A stretch of 64,000 bases of DNA, taken from positions 735,338 to 799,337 of the forward strand of contig SJOL01007097.1 of the NCBI GenBank assembly GCA_004794785.1, given 5' to 3'. This DNA is from Opisthorchis felineus (Eukaryota > Platyhelminthes > Trematoda > Opisthorchiida > Opisthorchiidae). The notes below the pieces were generated by a model. That model was not told the DNA's origin. It did not search any database and worked only from the letters and a program-made list of their open reading frames with translations. Positions 22,501 through 29,900 of the stretch are shown here, one piece after another. A program made the translations under genes and the position numbers. Position 1 is the stretch's first letter; each line of letters opens with the position of its first letter.

Positions 22501-23939
22501 TTTTGAAAACTGTGCATGCGTTAAATTCTGATAAAGGTGCACTATTTCGCTCAGTTTGTGCGCGATAACCGATCAGAGCAGTGGATAAAGTGGGTCAGTT
22601 TTCCTCTGTTTCCTCTTACATGCGGTTGGTTGAATGCCTTCTGAGTGAAAGGTACTGGATAGTTGTTCCGCTGCAGCATACCCCTGATATTATTCAACTG
22701 CATGGCTCCGGAGGCCTCGTCAGGCACATCATTTCAGCTGTGTCTATCAGTGAACTTACATTTCGTTCAGTGTTCGAAGTGAATCACCAATACGCTTCGC
22801 CGAGTTATTGTTATCTGAAGTAAACTTAAGTTCATCGAAATTAGCCAGTCCTTTGGGACCTACCTTAATCCTAAGTGAACCCTAATCAGTTTACTTCTGC
22901 TTTACAACCTTACATAAGGCGGTGGAGAAATGTCATTGTTTTGTACTCGTTTTGTCCAAGAAAATCTTCGGATCATATTGCATCGAATAGCCACTGCTTG
23001 GTCTTGCCTGCCGCGTCGAGTGCTCTTATGACAACCCACTTACTCCTTGAAGCTGCCTTAATTGCCCTTATAACAATCTACTTGAAGACTTTCACTATAT
23101 GATGATTTAGTTAAACAACTTCGTTTTCTGAGCTAGGCTTACTCACTCTGCACGCTGCAGCAGTCGTTCCGTCGTCGACCTCATGCAGTTGATGGAGAGT
23201 TTTCGGAGAGTTTATTGTTGTACGACTGAAGAGAAGTTGGCAAGTTCATCGCCTTGATTCAGGTCGTCCATTCTTTAATTTAGATGTATCGAATAAAGTC
23301 ATATTTCCAGCATGAGAAAAGGTGGCCTGTTTAGTTTCCCCTGGAGCAGCATCTTCGAAATCAAATTGTGGTTGCTGGTGTGCAACAGCTGGGGGACAAT
23401 ATGGCTCGGTGGTCAGAGCGCGAATTTGCTGACCGAAAGGTCCCTGGTTCAAACACGTCCTCTGTATCTCGACTTCTGTCTAGGCTTGGGCAACCTGGCA
23501 GTATCCCAACCCTCGTGCTTGGCATGGCAGCTAGGCACCGAAAGGTGAACGAAAGGTGAACAGCTGAACGATTTGTGCAACAGATTTATTTTTATTTAAA
23601 ACACGGATTTAACGACTTATCAGGTTTATTTTCGAGGAAAGATACCTCAGCTGCATTGTTCTCACTACGCAGTTGAATAGTATATTTCTGGAGCTAATTC
23701 GTTCAAATTATGGTGAAATGCGCCCCGGTGTCACCTTCAAGTTTCTTGGTCTGTCCAGTTTTGCCTTCTAATCTCGCTTTCTTCACTATCTTCATATATT
23801 CCAGGTGAGACACAACCTGTTGCGGCATCAAAAGGACAAATATGCTGCCCGGACTCAATTCAGAGTTGAATCAGAGCAACGAAAAAAGAACAGAAAGCAT
23901 ATCTACGAAGTCGACGAGCTAGATGATATATATGAGTGA
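1387..23939 (+). CDS. BRX1: Ribosome biogenesis protein BRX1 (Brix domain), five exons
   Basis: BRX1 is a nucleolar assembly factor for the 60S ribosomal subunit, acting with other Brix-domain proteins on pre-27S rRNA particles. Exons are 1387-1504, 1542-1774, 10891-11251, 12655-12749 and 23805-23939. All introns are GT-AG and every phase agrees, giving 313 residues against about 350 in human. The Brix domain starts near residue 62 (NRERILLLASRG, RHLMKDL, MMPHGKKESKLD) and continues through FFEARKKKDLYLW, ELKLTGNCLKASRP, HPRSQPYFDKTF, NNRIWFRNYQ and IRIFAGSFCG to SNPNYISPNW. The ATG has A at -3 and G at +4. The tail is basic and then acidic, ending in ELDDIYE. Identification rests on recalled similarity to animal BRX1 along the whole length. 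Introns 2 and 4 are 9.1 and 11.1 kb and full of transposons. No AATAAA is seen close after the stop. Confidence 0.94.
1542..1774 (+). CDS. BRX1: BRX1 exon 2
   Basis: Completes a proline codon with exon 1 and carries the start of the Brix domain (NEWVNRERILLLASRG onward). It ends after a lysine codon in phase 0 at donor GTTAGT (1775). A frame that reads on into the intron meets a stop at 1829-1831, so splicing is needed here. Confidence 0.92.
1803..2600. other. BRX1 intron 2, first part
   Basis: Begins just after a mini-intron-like cassette and holds a G-rich tract (listed separately). The remainder is AT-rich and shows no element or exon I can recognise. Confidence 0.5.
1877..1932 (+). repeat. 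G-run cluster in BRX1 intron 2
   Basis: Two runs of ten or more G separated by a third G4 run lie within 56 bp (around 1879-1889, 1891-1894 and 1918-1930). Three or more G-runs on one strand could form a G-quadruplex in DNA or in the pre-mRNA about 100 nt after the exon 2 donor. Confidence 0.6.
2600..3375. other. GC-richer unclassified repeat-like block in BRX1 intron 2
   Basis: Base composition rises sharply compared with 1900-2600 and open frames appear on both strands, notably the minus frame 2615-2956. I recognise no transposase, polymerase or structural motif. Its position just 5' of a SINE and a LINE suggests it is also mobile DNA. Confidence 0.3.
3376..3540 (+). mobile_element. tRNA-derived SINE, copy 1
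   Basis: Contains a degraded A box (GTTAGAGCTCG), the B-box region GGTCCGTGGTTGGAACCC, and then the family body: TCTGCCTAGGCTTGGGCAG, GGTAGTATCCCAGCCCTC, GGCATGGCAG and GGGTGCCACAGCTTAACG. The same body recurs eight more times in the window. It ends directly against the 5' side of LINE copy A. Confidence 0.75.
3545..6653 (+). mobile_element. RTE-like LINE, copy A, nearly full length but frame-broken
   Basis: An endonuclease domain comes first: AFNVRTL near 3685, and GDMNAQVG at 4138-4161 with its catalytic Asp and Asn kept. The reverse transcriptase follows: PDGLHPTLF near 5129, RGISLVSIASKVL from 5282, QAGFRPGR near 5375, SPFLFNFVF near 5638-5664 and LGSCISPGG near 5994. The C-terminal part has RRALFA near 6400 and LPGWGPWDS with QSRSQW before the stop at 6653. 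The frame is broken many times, and a foreign tail segment sits inside the palm at 5668-5722. I call it RTE-like from the RGISL and FGH/LGH-type C-terminal wording. It is dead and lies inside BRX1 intron 2. Confidence 0.85.
5668..5722 (+). repeat. Palindrome-core LINE tail segment inside copy A
   Basis: Core CACCAGTGTCAACACTGATG is close to a palindrome and is followed by TTGCTGTCC and GATGATGAT. It interrupts the reverse-transcriptase palm coding sequence of copy A just after FNFVFD. It matches the tail of copy B (6683-6737, opposite strand) and the segment after copy E. Confidence 0.65.
6655..7890 (-). mobile_element. RTE-like LINE, copy B, 5'-truncated, minus strand
   Basis: Read from 7890 leftward it shows the palm entry (SGV, a stop, RGCPPFPFLFNF near 7780-7825), DEIMRQTLE, PSKCKVML, then HLGSCISSD and a shifted frame with GWRQRISNEKIR, LPGWGPRD-like text near 6950 and the end of the coding part near 6830. 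The 3' UTR runs to about 6655 and includes the palindrome-core tail. It starts within the palm, the usual 5' truncation of LINEs. It lies tail to tail with copy A. Several stops and shifts make it inactive. Its sequence is closer to copy E than to copy A. Confidence 0.8.
7891..8270. other. BRX1 intron 2 between LINE B and SINE 2
   Basis: No coding motif, repeat or structural element recognised. Confidence 0.4.
8271..8455 (+). mobile_element. tRNA-derived SINE, copy 2
   Basis: A box TAGCTCAACGC and an intact B box GGTTCGAACCC are followed by the family body (AAGCTTGGGCAGTC, GTATATTAGCC, GGTGACATGGCACCTAGGCA and GTTACAGCTGA). A C-run of about 12 bases has replaced part of the middle (8388-8399). 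Confidence 0.8.
8456..10890. other. BRX1 intron 2, last part
   Basis: No transposon is recognised. One plus-strand frame at 8895-9290 is open for 131 codons with a GTG as first possible start, an internal ATG at 8994, and no family I know. It is mentioned as a finding. The segment ends with the exon 3 acceptor. Confidence 0.35.
10891..11251 (+). CDS. BRX1: BRX1 exon 3
   Basis: The acceptor is CCTACTGTTAG at 10880-10890. The exon opens VIFFEARKKKDLYLW and covers the most conserved part of BRX1, including ELKLTGNCLKASRP and NNRIWFRNYQ. It ends with one base of a glycine codon at donor GTACGT (11252). Exons 2 and 3 are separated by 9,116 bp. Confidence 0.94.
11252..12654. other. BRX1 intron 3
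   Basis: A 1.4-kb intron, GTACGT to ATCATAG. It contains short open frames such as 12164-12370 but no recognised element. Confidence 0.6.
12655..12749 (+). CDS. BRX1: BRX1 exon 4
   Basis: This 95-bp exon follows acceptor ATCATAG and completes the glycine of exon 3, reading GPRFSLSLIRIFAGSFCG and ending SNPNYISPNW. The GPRF..L..IRIF.GSF signature is diagnostic for BRX1. It ends in phase 0 at a consensus GTGAGT donor (12750). It was too short to stand out as an open frame and was found by looking for the missing domain segment in the required phase. Confidence 0.92.
12750..14891. other. BRX1 intron 4, first part
   Basis: AT-rich DNA after the exon 4 donor. I recognise no SINE, LINE or exon. 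Confidence 0.45.
14892..15068 (+). mobile_element. tRNA-derived SINE, copy 3
   Basis: B box GTGGTTCGAACCC is intact and the A box (GAGCTCGAGATAGG) degraded. The body follows with CTGTCTAAGCTTGGGCAAC, CAGCCCTCGTGCTTCC and GTGTTACGGCTGAA. Confidence 0.78.
15069..16424. other. BRX1 intron 4 between SINE 3 and SINE 4
   Basis: The first 200 bp are GC-richer and may continue a larger repeat. Beyond that no element is recognised. Confidence 0.35.
16425..16560 (+). mobile_element. tRNA-derived SINE, copy 4, degraded
   Basis: Recognisable by AATAGCTCGG, GGTCTGTGGTCCGAA in place of the B box, TCTCTAGGCTTCATCAACCT, CAGTATTTCAGCTCTCGTGC and TGTATGGCA. Many substitutions make it an older insertion than copies 5 and 7. 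Confidence 0.6.
16985..18345 (+). mobile_element. RTE-like LINE, copy C, internally deleted
   Basis: The endonuclease half is readable: LNAKSLGLSIRYQRPGYL near 17098, YAPTS-like text near 17330, and VVAGGWNARL near 17430, where the family's GDWN or GDMN box has lost its Asp. It jumps near 17895 from the linker region directly to the post-palm segment (SSDGSVIDLLNARILKARL). A frame-shifted C-terminal part with GWNQRIRN and IIRKRVF follows near 18140-18180. Nearly all of the reverse-transcriptase fingers and palm is gone. Inactive. Confidence 0.78.
18371..18555 (+). mobile_element. tRNA-derived SINE, copy 5, best preserved
   Basis: A box TAGCTCAGTGG is a perfect match to the pol III consensus. 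The B box reads GTGTTTCGAACCC, with one change. Body motifs TTTCTAGGCTTGGGCAACG, GGCAGTATCCCAGACCTCG and GGCATGGCAGCTAGACACC lead to GATGCTACAGCTGAACGA. Confidence 0.85.
18600..19994 (+). mobile_element. RTE-like LINE, copy D, heavily degraded second subfamily
   Basis: The frame changes often, but text of a different RTE subfamily is readable: RGISFIDLATKTFASLLLQR near 19020-19075 (motif RGISLI), DFPVAHDSINRESL near 19190-19230, and LRLQWFGHCLRR near 19920-19955, the LRWFGH box typical of RTE C-termini. The catalytic palm box is not recognisable. Copy E begins immediately downstream, so D and E are abutted or nested. Confidence 0.7.
19995..21125 (+). mobile_element. RTE-like LINE, copy E, reverse-transcriptase part only
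   Basis: Motifs in order: FKKGARSECGNHREISL near 20090-20140, LTREQQAGFWPGRGCVDQIF near 20210-20270, FLDFPGAFDSVDR near 20325-20365, then a frameshift and QGYPLSSFLFNFVIDEIMRR near 20490-20555. The palm box reads YAYDIVL instead of YADDIVL near 20615-20637, and YLGSCISSD follows near 20810. Coding text stops after LLYGCD near 20985 and passes into the palindrome-core tail. The lost Asp and the shifts make it inactive. Confidence 0.82.
21011..21075 (+). repeat. Palindrome-core LINE tail segment after copy E
   Basis: GCATCAGTGTTGAACACTGATG is an almost perfect palindrome (CATCAGTGTT / ACACTGATG), followed by TCATGCTGTCC and GATGATGAC. It is the same segment as in copies A and B. Here it replaces the end of the coding region. 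Confidence 0.65.
21126..22320. other. BRX1 intron 4 between LINE E and SINE 6
   Basis: Open frames near 21324-21651 overlap in two phases and match nothing I know. No other signal. Confidence 0.35.
22321..22417 (+). mobile_element. tRNA-derived SINE, copy 6, 5'-truncated
   Basis: Only the body is present: CCTGTCTAGGCTTGGGCAAC, CTGGCAGCATCC, CCTCGTGCTTCC, TGGTGGCAGTTAGGCATC and GGGTGCTACAGCTGAACG. The tRNA-like head is missing. Confidence 0.75.
22418..23394. other. BRX1 intron 4 between SINE 6 and SINE 7
   Basis: No element recognised. The frame at 22581-22823 was checked as a possible BRX1 exon and rejected. Confidence 0.4.
23395..23576 (+). mobile_element. tRNA-derived SINE, copy 7, with internal duplication
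   Basis: A box TGGCTCGGTGGTC and B box GGTTCAAACACG are followed by CTGTCTAGGCTTGGGCAACC, GGCAGTATCCCAACCCTCG and GGCATGGCAGCTAGGCACC. An 11-bp unit (GAAAGGTGAAC) is doubled at 23540-23561, and the element ends CAGCTGAACGATTT. It sits about 230 bp before BRX1 exon 5. Confidence 0.8.
23805..23939 (+). CDS. BRX1: BRX1 terminal exon 5
   Basis: It follows acceptor TATATTCCAG and enters in phase 0. It encodes 44 residues starting VRHNLLRHQKDKYAARTQF and ending DELDDIYE before a TGA. It aligns without gaps to the RR...AAKYR...KLRKK...DPTADVF tail of human BRX1. It stops about 40 residues earlier than the human protein. Confidence 0.85.
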   Translation: MRHNLLRHQKDKYAARTQFRVESEQRKKNRKHIYEVDELDDIYE

Positions 23940-26900
23940 TTGCCTGCTCGCTTGTATCTATATGTACATATTTGTGTCAATCGAGCACTCTTCTGATCAC
24001 CTGTGGGTCTGCTTTTCCTTCATTGGGTTTGACTTCGAATTACCTGTTAATATAGTGCTCCCATGAGGGGGCACTCTCGATGGACACCTGAATGTTTCCA
24101 ACAAGATGCCAGTAATATGAACTGTCAGTAATCTGCATTTCGATAACGGAACATCAGGTGTGTCCGGATGTTTTAACAGCTTTTCGCATTCCGTGCAGTG
24201 TGAATGTGTGTGTCTCGATATTCGATAGCCTTTGTGTGTGTTCATCTGGGACGTAGTGGTTCATAAACATGATGAGCTTGCATAATGGTCGCCAGCGCCT
24301 GTCATCTGAGGTACTAGTGCGAGTCATGTGTTTTCACTCAGCTATACTCGAACCAGGATGACAAAAAGTGGTACGTATAGGAAGAGGGTATGATTTAAGA
24401 TTACAAGTGATTTTCAGGAATTCAACAAATATCGAGTTGTCATCAACTGTTTAATGCCACTTACTAATTCAATCCATACTGAACCTGTAACATTTTTTCG
24501 GGAGGCTACCATCTGAACTATCCGCCAAGTCAACCTAAGCAGAGCCCGCTGTCGCAGCACAGTATACTAACAGTGTTGGTGGTCTTTTTCGCTACTGTCG
24601 ACTGATAGTAGTGGGCCAAAGCCAGATATATCGCCAGTGTGCACCCCAGTAGGTTGCAGGAGCTTGATTTCGAAGGAGTGGGAAATCCCATGCTACGAAA
24701 ACTTCTCAAAGGGGCCCCTCCTGATTTGGAGTACTGGTTATGATTTCTATCCGCTACAGGGCAGGTCCTCATTGACTCGTTCGTTGATGAAATTATTTGG
24801 GCTAGACTCGATATTATCACGCCGTCTGGACAGACTACATTGACCAATCTGAAGTCGGACACTCGGTTGACGCCACATTATCGGTATTTTCCTTTGTGGC
24901 TGGTAATACCAGTGATTCGGTGGTATATTCCATAAGTGTTGATGGTTGGATGACGTTGCAGCTAGGTGGTCAATCATGACGACTTCTCACTGATTTATGG
25001 GACTGCAACGCATCATTCAAGTGGATAAAAAAACGCACTTGATGAAACCACCAATGTAAAACACCAAAACAGAGCCGGCAGCTAAGTTTGAGGTGTTTAG
25101 TGGAGTATAAGACTCGATTAATCTACATACGAGCCTATTGGCTTACCCAGGCTTTTCAATGTACGTCTCTGGCTTTACCTCAAAACCGGCAAACTCGAGT
25201 TGTTTTTTCTAGCACCCCTTTTCTTGATGAGACGATTTTAGAGACGGGTGATGTTTGTCCACTGCCATACCACATTTGGAGGAACCAGTCCCACGAAACA
25301 ATAGGAGGTAATTTCTGGTCTACCAAGTATTTATTCTTCCTATGCCGTTGACGTGGATTTGTTATTGGACTTTCCCTTTAAACAGTTTATTTCGTGACTC
25401 ATTATCCTGGTACTTTTAACTATACTTAACTCGGCTGACAACTTATCGATGAATAAGCACACAGTGCCATTCATTGAGTCATACTGCAGTTGGACTATCA
25501 ATCGGAAGAAATAAATCTAAATGGTGGTGCCTAGTAAGGTTTCTTCTGGCTGTTAAATGCGAATGATAAATTATCTCGTTTGGCGGTTCTGGTCTGCGTG
25601 TAGCTGAATACAAGTCCAACATATTGCGCTAGCATATGTGCAATGTGTGCAGCGTCCGCCTCAGACAGAATTCAAAATTTTACCAACCATCACGAATCCT
25701 ACTCCAAATGCTCGGATAAAAATAAAATCTCGTTATTTCAGTGTAGAGTGAGCGCGGTTCTGTTCTACATCATAAACCTCGCACGCTAAGACGTCCATGT
25801 CAGGTAGGCGTTTTGAAATCCTTCGGAAGTGTCTTCTGGGAAGAAGAGTGCTTTTTGATAAAGTTCTGATACAAAACTGGATATCACGGTATGCTTACTG
25901 ACGATTCTCACACTAATCTGCGCGGTGTATCGTGTCTGTACCCAATTATCATCTCACTTATGGTGGGACCAGATGATTTCCCCAATTCGAGACAAATGGT
26001 CTGTCCAGAAGCGTTTTCTGCATTTGAGTATGCCGAACGTTCTCTCGCAAAGGCTAGTTGTTTTGCAACGAGAGTCGGAAAGCTTGGAAAGAGCTGTTTT
26101 TAATCCCAAAGTGTTAGTAGCCTCGAGTAGACTTAATCCGCAGGCCTGCTCGTGAAAACGCCCTACTGATGCCTTGGTGATAATTGCAGTGCGGCATTAC
26201 CTCGCTCCCTTTTTGTGGTATTTAACTTTATCACACAAAACTGGGTTCCGTGTGTTCAAGTGAAATACATCCGCTTGAAATTTTAAGGTAATCGCGGATT
26301 AAGCTAACCAATACCCCCTCGGGTAATAAAATTTACGAAACTTGTTCATCTCTGGCTAAGTAGACCTCGTTCCGCGGGCCTTTTCTACTCGGCACAGTAA
26401 ATCCCCTTACTAGCGAGCACTCATAAGACTGGTAAAAGTCGTCCTTTCGTGAGATTAGCTCTCTCAAATAAGAAGCATGTGCACACTGATAACCTAGAGC
26501 TCAGTTTGTGCTCCATCATATGTGGATTGGAGAGATCACCACACTGGTGGTCAAGTGGACTGCACCCATCCGAAAATCACAGGTAACATTACTGGGTTGA
26601 ACTAAATAGCAGTTTCAACTTGGTCGAATTGTCCCAGGTTCATTACGAACAGTGCTTCACCAATCCAAGCGACATCATCAATACGGTGCTGTGTACCGAA
26701 GCGAAACTCGTCAGTCGTTGAAGGAGATTAGGTCGTCTGCTAGAGGGGTCCGTCTATGCCCGTAATGAGACTTCCGGCGGTTAATAGTCAAGATAGATGT
26801 ATTCAAGGACGTTTACGTGGATACAGGTACAGTGCTGCAGCATAGGCAGTTTCCGGCTGATGTTTTTCTCAATCCGATTCCCAAGATGGAACAAGCCTCA

Positions 26901-29900
26901 ATAAGCCATTTAGTCTGACGCCTAAGAGTCCAGTACTTTCAACTGACCATCTCGCATTACTCGTGGTAAGTATTCTGAGCGAAGTTTCCACACCGATACC
27001 CTCGCTGTAGCTGACTGACGAAGGGTGGGAATACGCAAGCCCTGAGTGCGTGTATTCTCATTTGGACAAACAAATCTATCCATTTGCTTTAGTTGGGTTC
27101 GTATTTGTTTCATGGGACCAAAGGGAGGAATGGAACATCCATATGGTTAGTAGGCTGGTATTCTCTGTTTATCGCAACCTAGCGGTTCATCTTCAAAAAA
27201 TAATTTACTCCGGGAGAGACTGAAAATTTCAGTTTCGTAGTGATCTCTTGAGGAAATTACCGTGTTCTACTGTACATTTATTATGGATTGAACAAAACAT
27301 CCGGTCAGTGTGGCTCAACTGAAGCGTTGTCTTTCTGTTTGGAAGACCGGAGCTTTTTGTGTGGATGAGGTTTAGTCCTTCATGATAATTTTTCGGTACT
27401 ACAGAACACTGGTTATCGGCAGTGCTTTTGATAAAAGCTCATCAACCAAGTGCATTTTCAGGTAGTTTACAAGGTTGAAGGGATAATAAGTGCGATCTCA
27501 TTGGTTGAAACAGAGGTAACTGACCCTAAGACTAGTTTGAGTTTTTATCGGAGAGGGGTCATTGTTCGTCAGTGTACCTATTTTGATAACAGTAATGGTT
27601 GAGGCAAACTGATTGCAACCGTTTCTGCTTTTTCAAGCGCGTTTTGCGGCCCAAAACTTTTATTTGGTTACTATTTATGCTGTATTTATCGTTTGGTCGG
27701 GTCCCAGTTGGACTGTTTGTCGGTCTACATAGCATCCTTGCATTTCCGCAATGAGCGTTTCCGGTGTCATCTCGTGTACACGGCTCACTTTTGCATCCGA
27801 AAATTCCAAAAATGGGCCGGAACTAATTACTTCCGGTGATTATCTTGTCCTGAGAATGTACCGAGTTTACGATACAGCACGTAGCCTAATCACGTGGTGT
27901 TTGTATTGGGCTCCAACTAGGTGCTAATGACTGCCGATTTTCAACGTGAGTGCTTGTATAGTGTTGTCGTCGTTTAGCTAGGAAGAATGATGTTTAACTC
28001 ATTCACTGGTTCACCTATTGGTTTCCGTGTTTACACTTTAGATCTCAAAATTTGCAGGGGCCTGTGCCAGTATTGTTACCTAACAAAACCTTCTGTCCTT
28101 AGGTAGCTAATTTTCGAGCCAATTCATAGATTTTGCAGTTACCTACTACCATGAACTGGCTACTACGCGAGCTTCCACTTTAGTTAGAGGACTACTCCGG
28201 GAATCGCCTCTGGAACGAGTAGCATGAGCAGGTCTGTTACAGGGTTTGGTATCGTGCCTATGTAGTAATCATCATTCAGGCCTTCATCGCCTCCAGGACT
28301 CATCGATATTTCACAGAGATGTTATCCGCATGCTCGTAAAGAGCTTTGGGTAAGTGTATCTTTAAGTAATTTACTTTTGAATGATGCATCTGCCTTACTC
28401 GACAAGGTGCAGATTTCCGTAGACTGGTCACGTGGTATAGAAGCGGAAATATGGTGTACTGGGAAGCTGTCGCACCTCACTCTCCCCCCACTTTAGAACA
28501 GGAACTTGACCCCTGAAGGTTGCATTGTCGAAAAGACAAGCCTTATGTATTCCGTAGACTGAACATCAATAAAGCACTGCCCTCGACTTATTTTTGGTCA
28601 AGGGAATCTGAATAATCCACAATTGAATCGGCTGCTTGTCCATTGCGGTTAAGGCTGAGCTGGGAACGGGATGCTATACTGCGGAGACATACCAGAGTCT
28701 CCCCAAGTGTGACCGCCCCGAACTAATGCACTACTCAGTTTCCATGAAATGGCTTGAAATGCATACCTTTTGAGAGAGCATCCCCAACTCCCAACAAAGA
28801 CCGTTCTAGGTTTATCCGAGAAGCGTCTTCTTCCATTAAAGGCCAGAACGCAAAGTTCATGTTGTGTCTTCCTACATTAAGGCATCAATAAAGCATGTGA
28901 CTTTCCTTAGTACACAGGCTTTTTCCCAGCTACTTAAATTCTTAAATAATTCCTCAAAAATAGATCCCAAAGGAGCATAGTAACATTGGTTGACCAAGTC
29001 GATAGACCGAAGGCTATTTGCCACTGAGGAGAATTTTGGTGGCTCAATAACGCAGACGGCCGTTGGTTTGTTCGCTGAGCCGGACAGTCTGGTTTCTAGC
29101 GTTTCGCCAATCAAGGTTGCATCATCAGTGCGTTGTTAGGGAGCGAAGTGAAGCGTAGCGATGCATCGGCGGTTGTGCATAAGTACCGCCACGACTCACA
29201 GGTCTGCTGGAATGGGTGAAGATGCGGATGAATAGTGTCTTGAGTGATAAATTCGTGACGCTTATCTTGAGTTGTGGCAGCTTAAATAGGTATTTTGATT
29301 GAAAAACTCGGCTGCCAATCAAGTAAATGCATCCATGATAATGAACATACGGTAATCTTTCCAATGGAAACCACTCCACCGATTCACTACGATCTTGTGA
29401 GATTATCCCTGAAGTTAATAACTCTTCAGAGACTACCTCTCAACAAAGAACACTGTCAGTTTTCCCGTGGCACAAAGTGCTAAACCATCAATGACTGATG
29501 CGAAATTTTTGCACTAGACTTATGCACTTTTACACCAAAAGCATGATTTCAGTCCGCGTGCCACGCAGCCACTGAAATTTTTCACTTTCGTAACGACAAC
29601 TGTTCAGAAAAGGACGTTTTTAGTTGTGCTCTTGTAGAACTTTCGAGTGGTTATTTGCACTTTAGAAGGGATAAACTGTTGAAAAAGCCTACTTTCGTCA
29701 GTCTGCGAAGCTAGTCTTAAGATTTGAGCTCTAGAGAGATCACCTGGAACCGTCGATCAGAAACATCTTTTAAGTTTCAATCTATTTAAAAAGACAGCAG
29801 TACACTTGTCCCATTTTGAGAAACCGCTAAAAAGGACAGCCAGAAAGTGGCCTTTTTTGCGATTTGCTTTCTTCTGGTGGAGATTTTACTACTGAAACGC

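Noticed and set aside
22581..22823. Candidate BRX1 exon ending in NHQYASPS, vaguely like the YENP.Y.SPN end of the Brix domain
   Set aside because: No acceptor in the required phase, no GPRF..GSF text upstream, and the true segment was found at 12655-12749 with correct phase at both ends.
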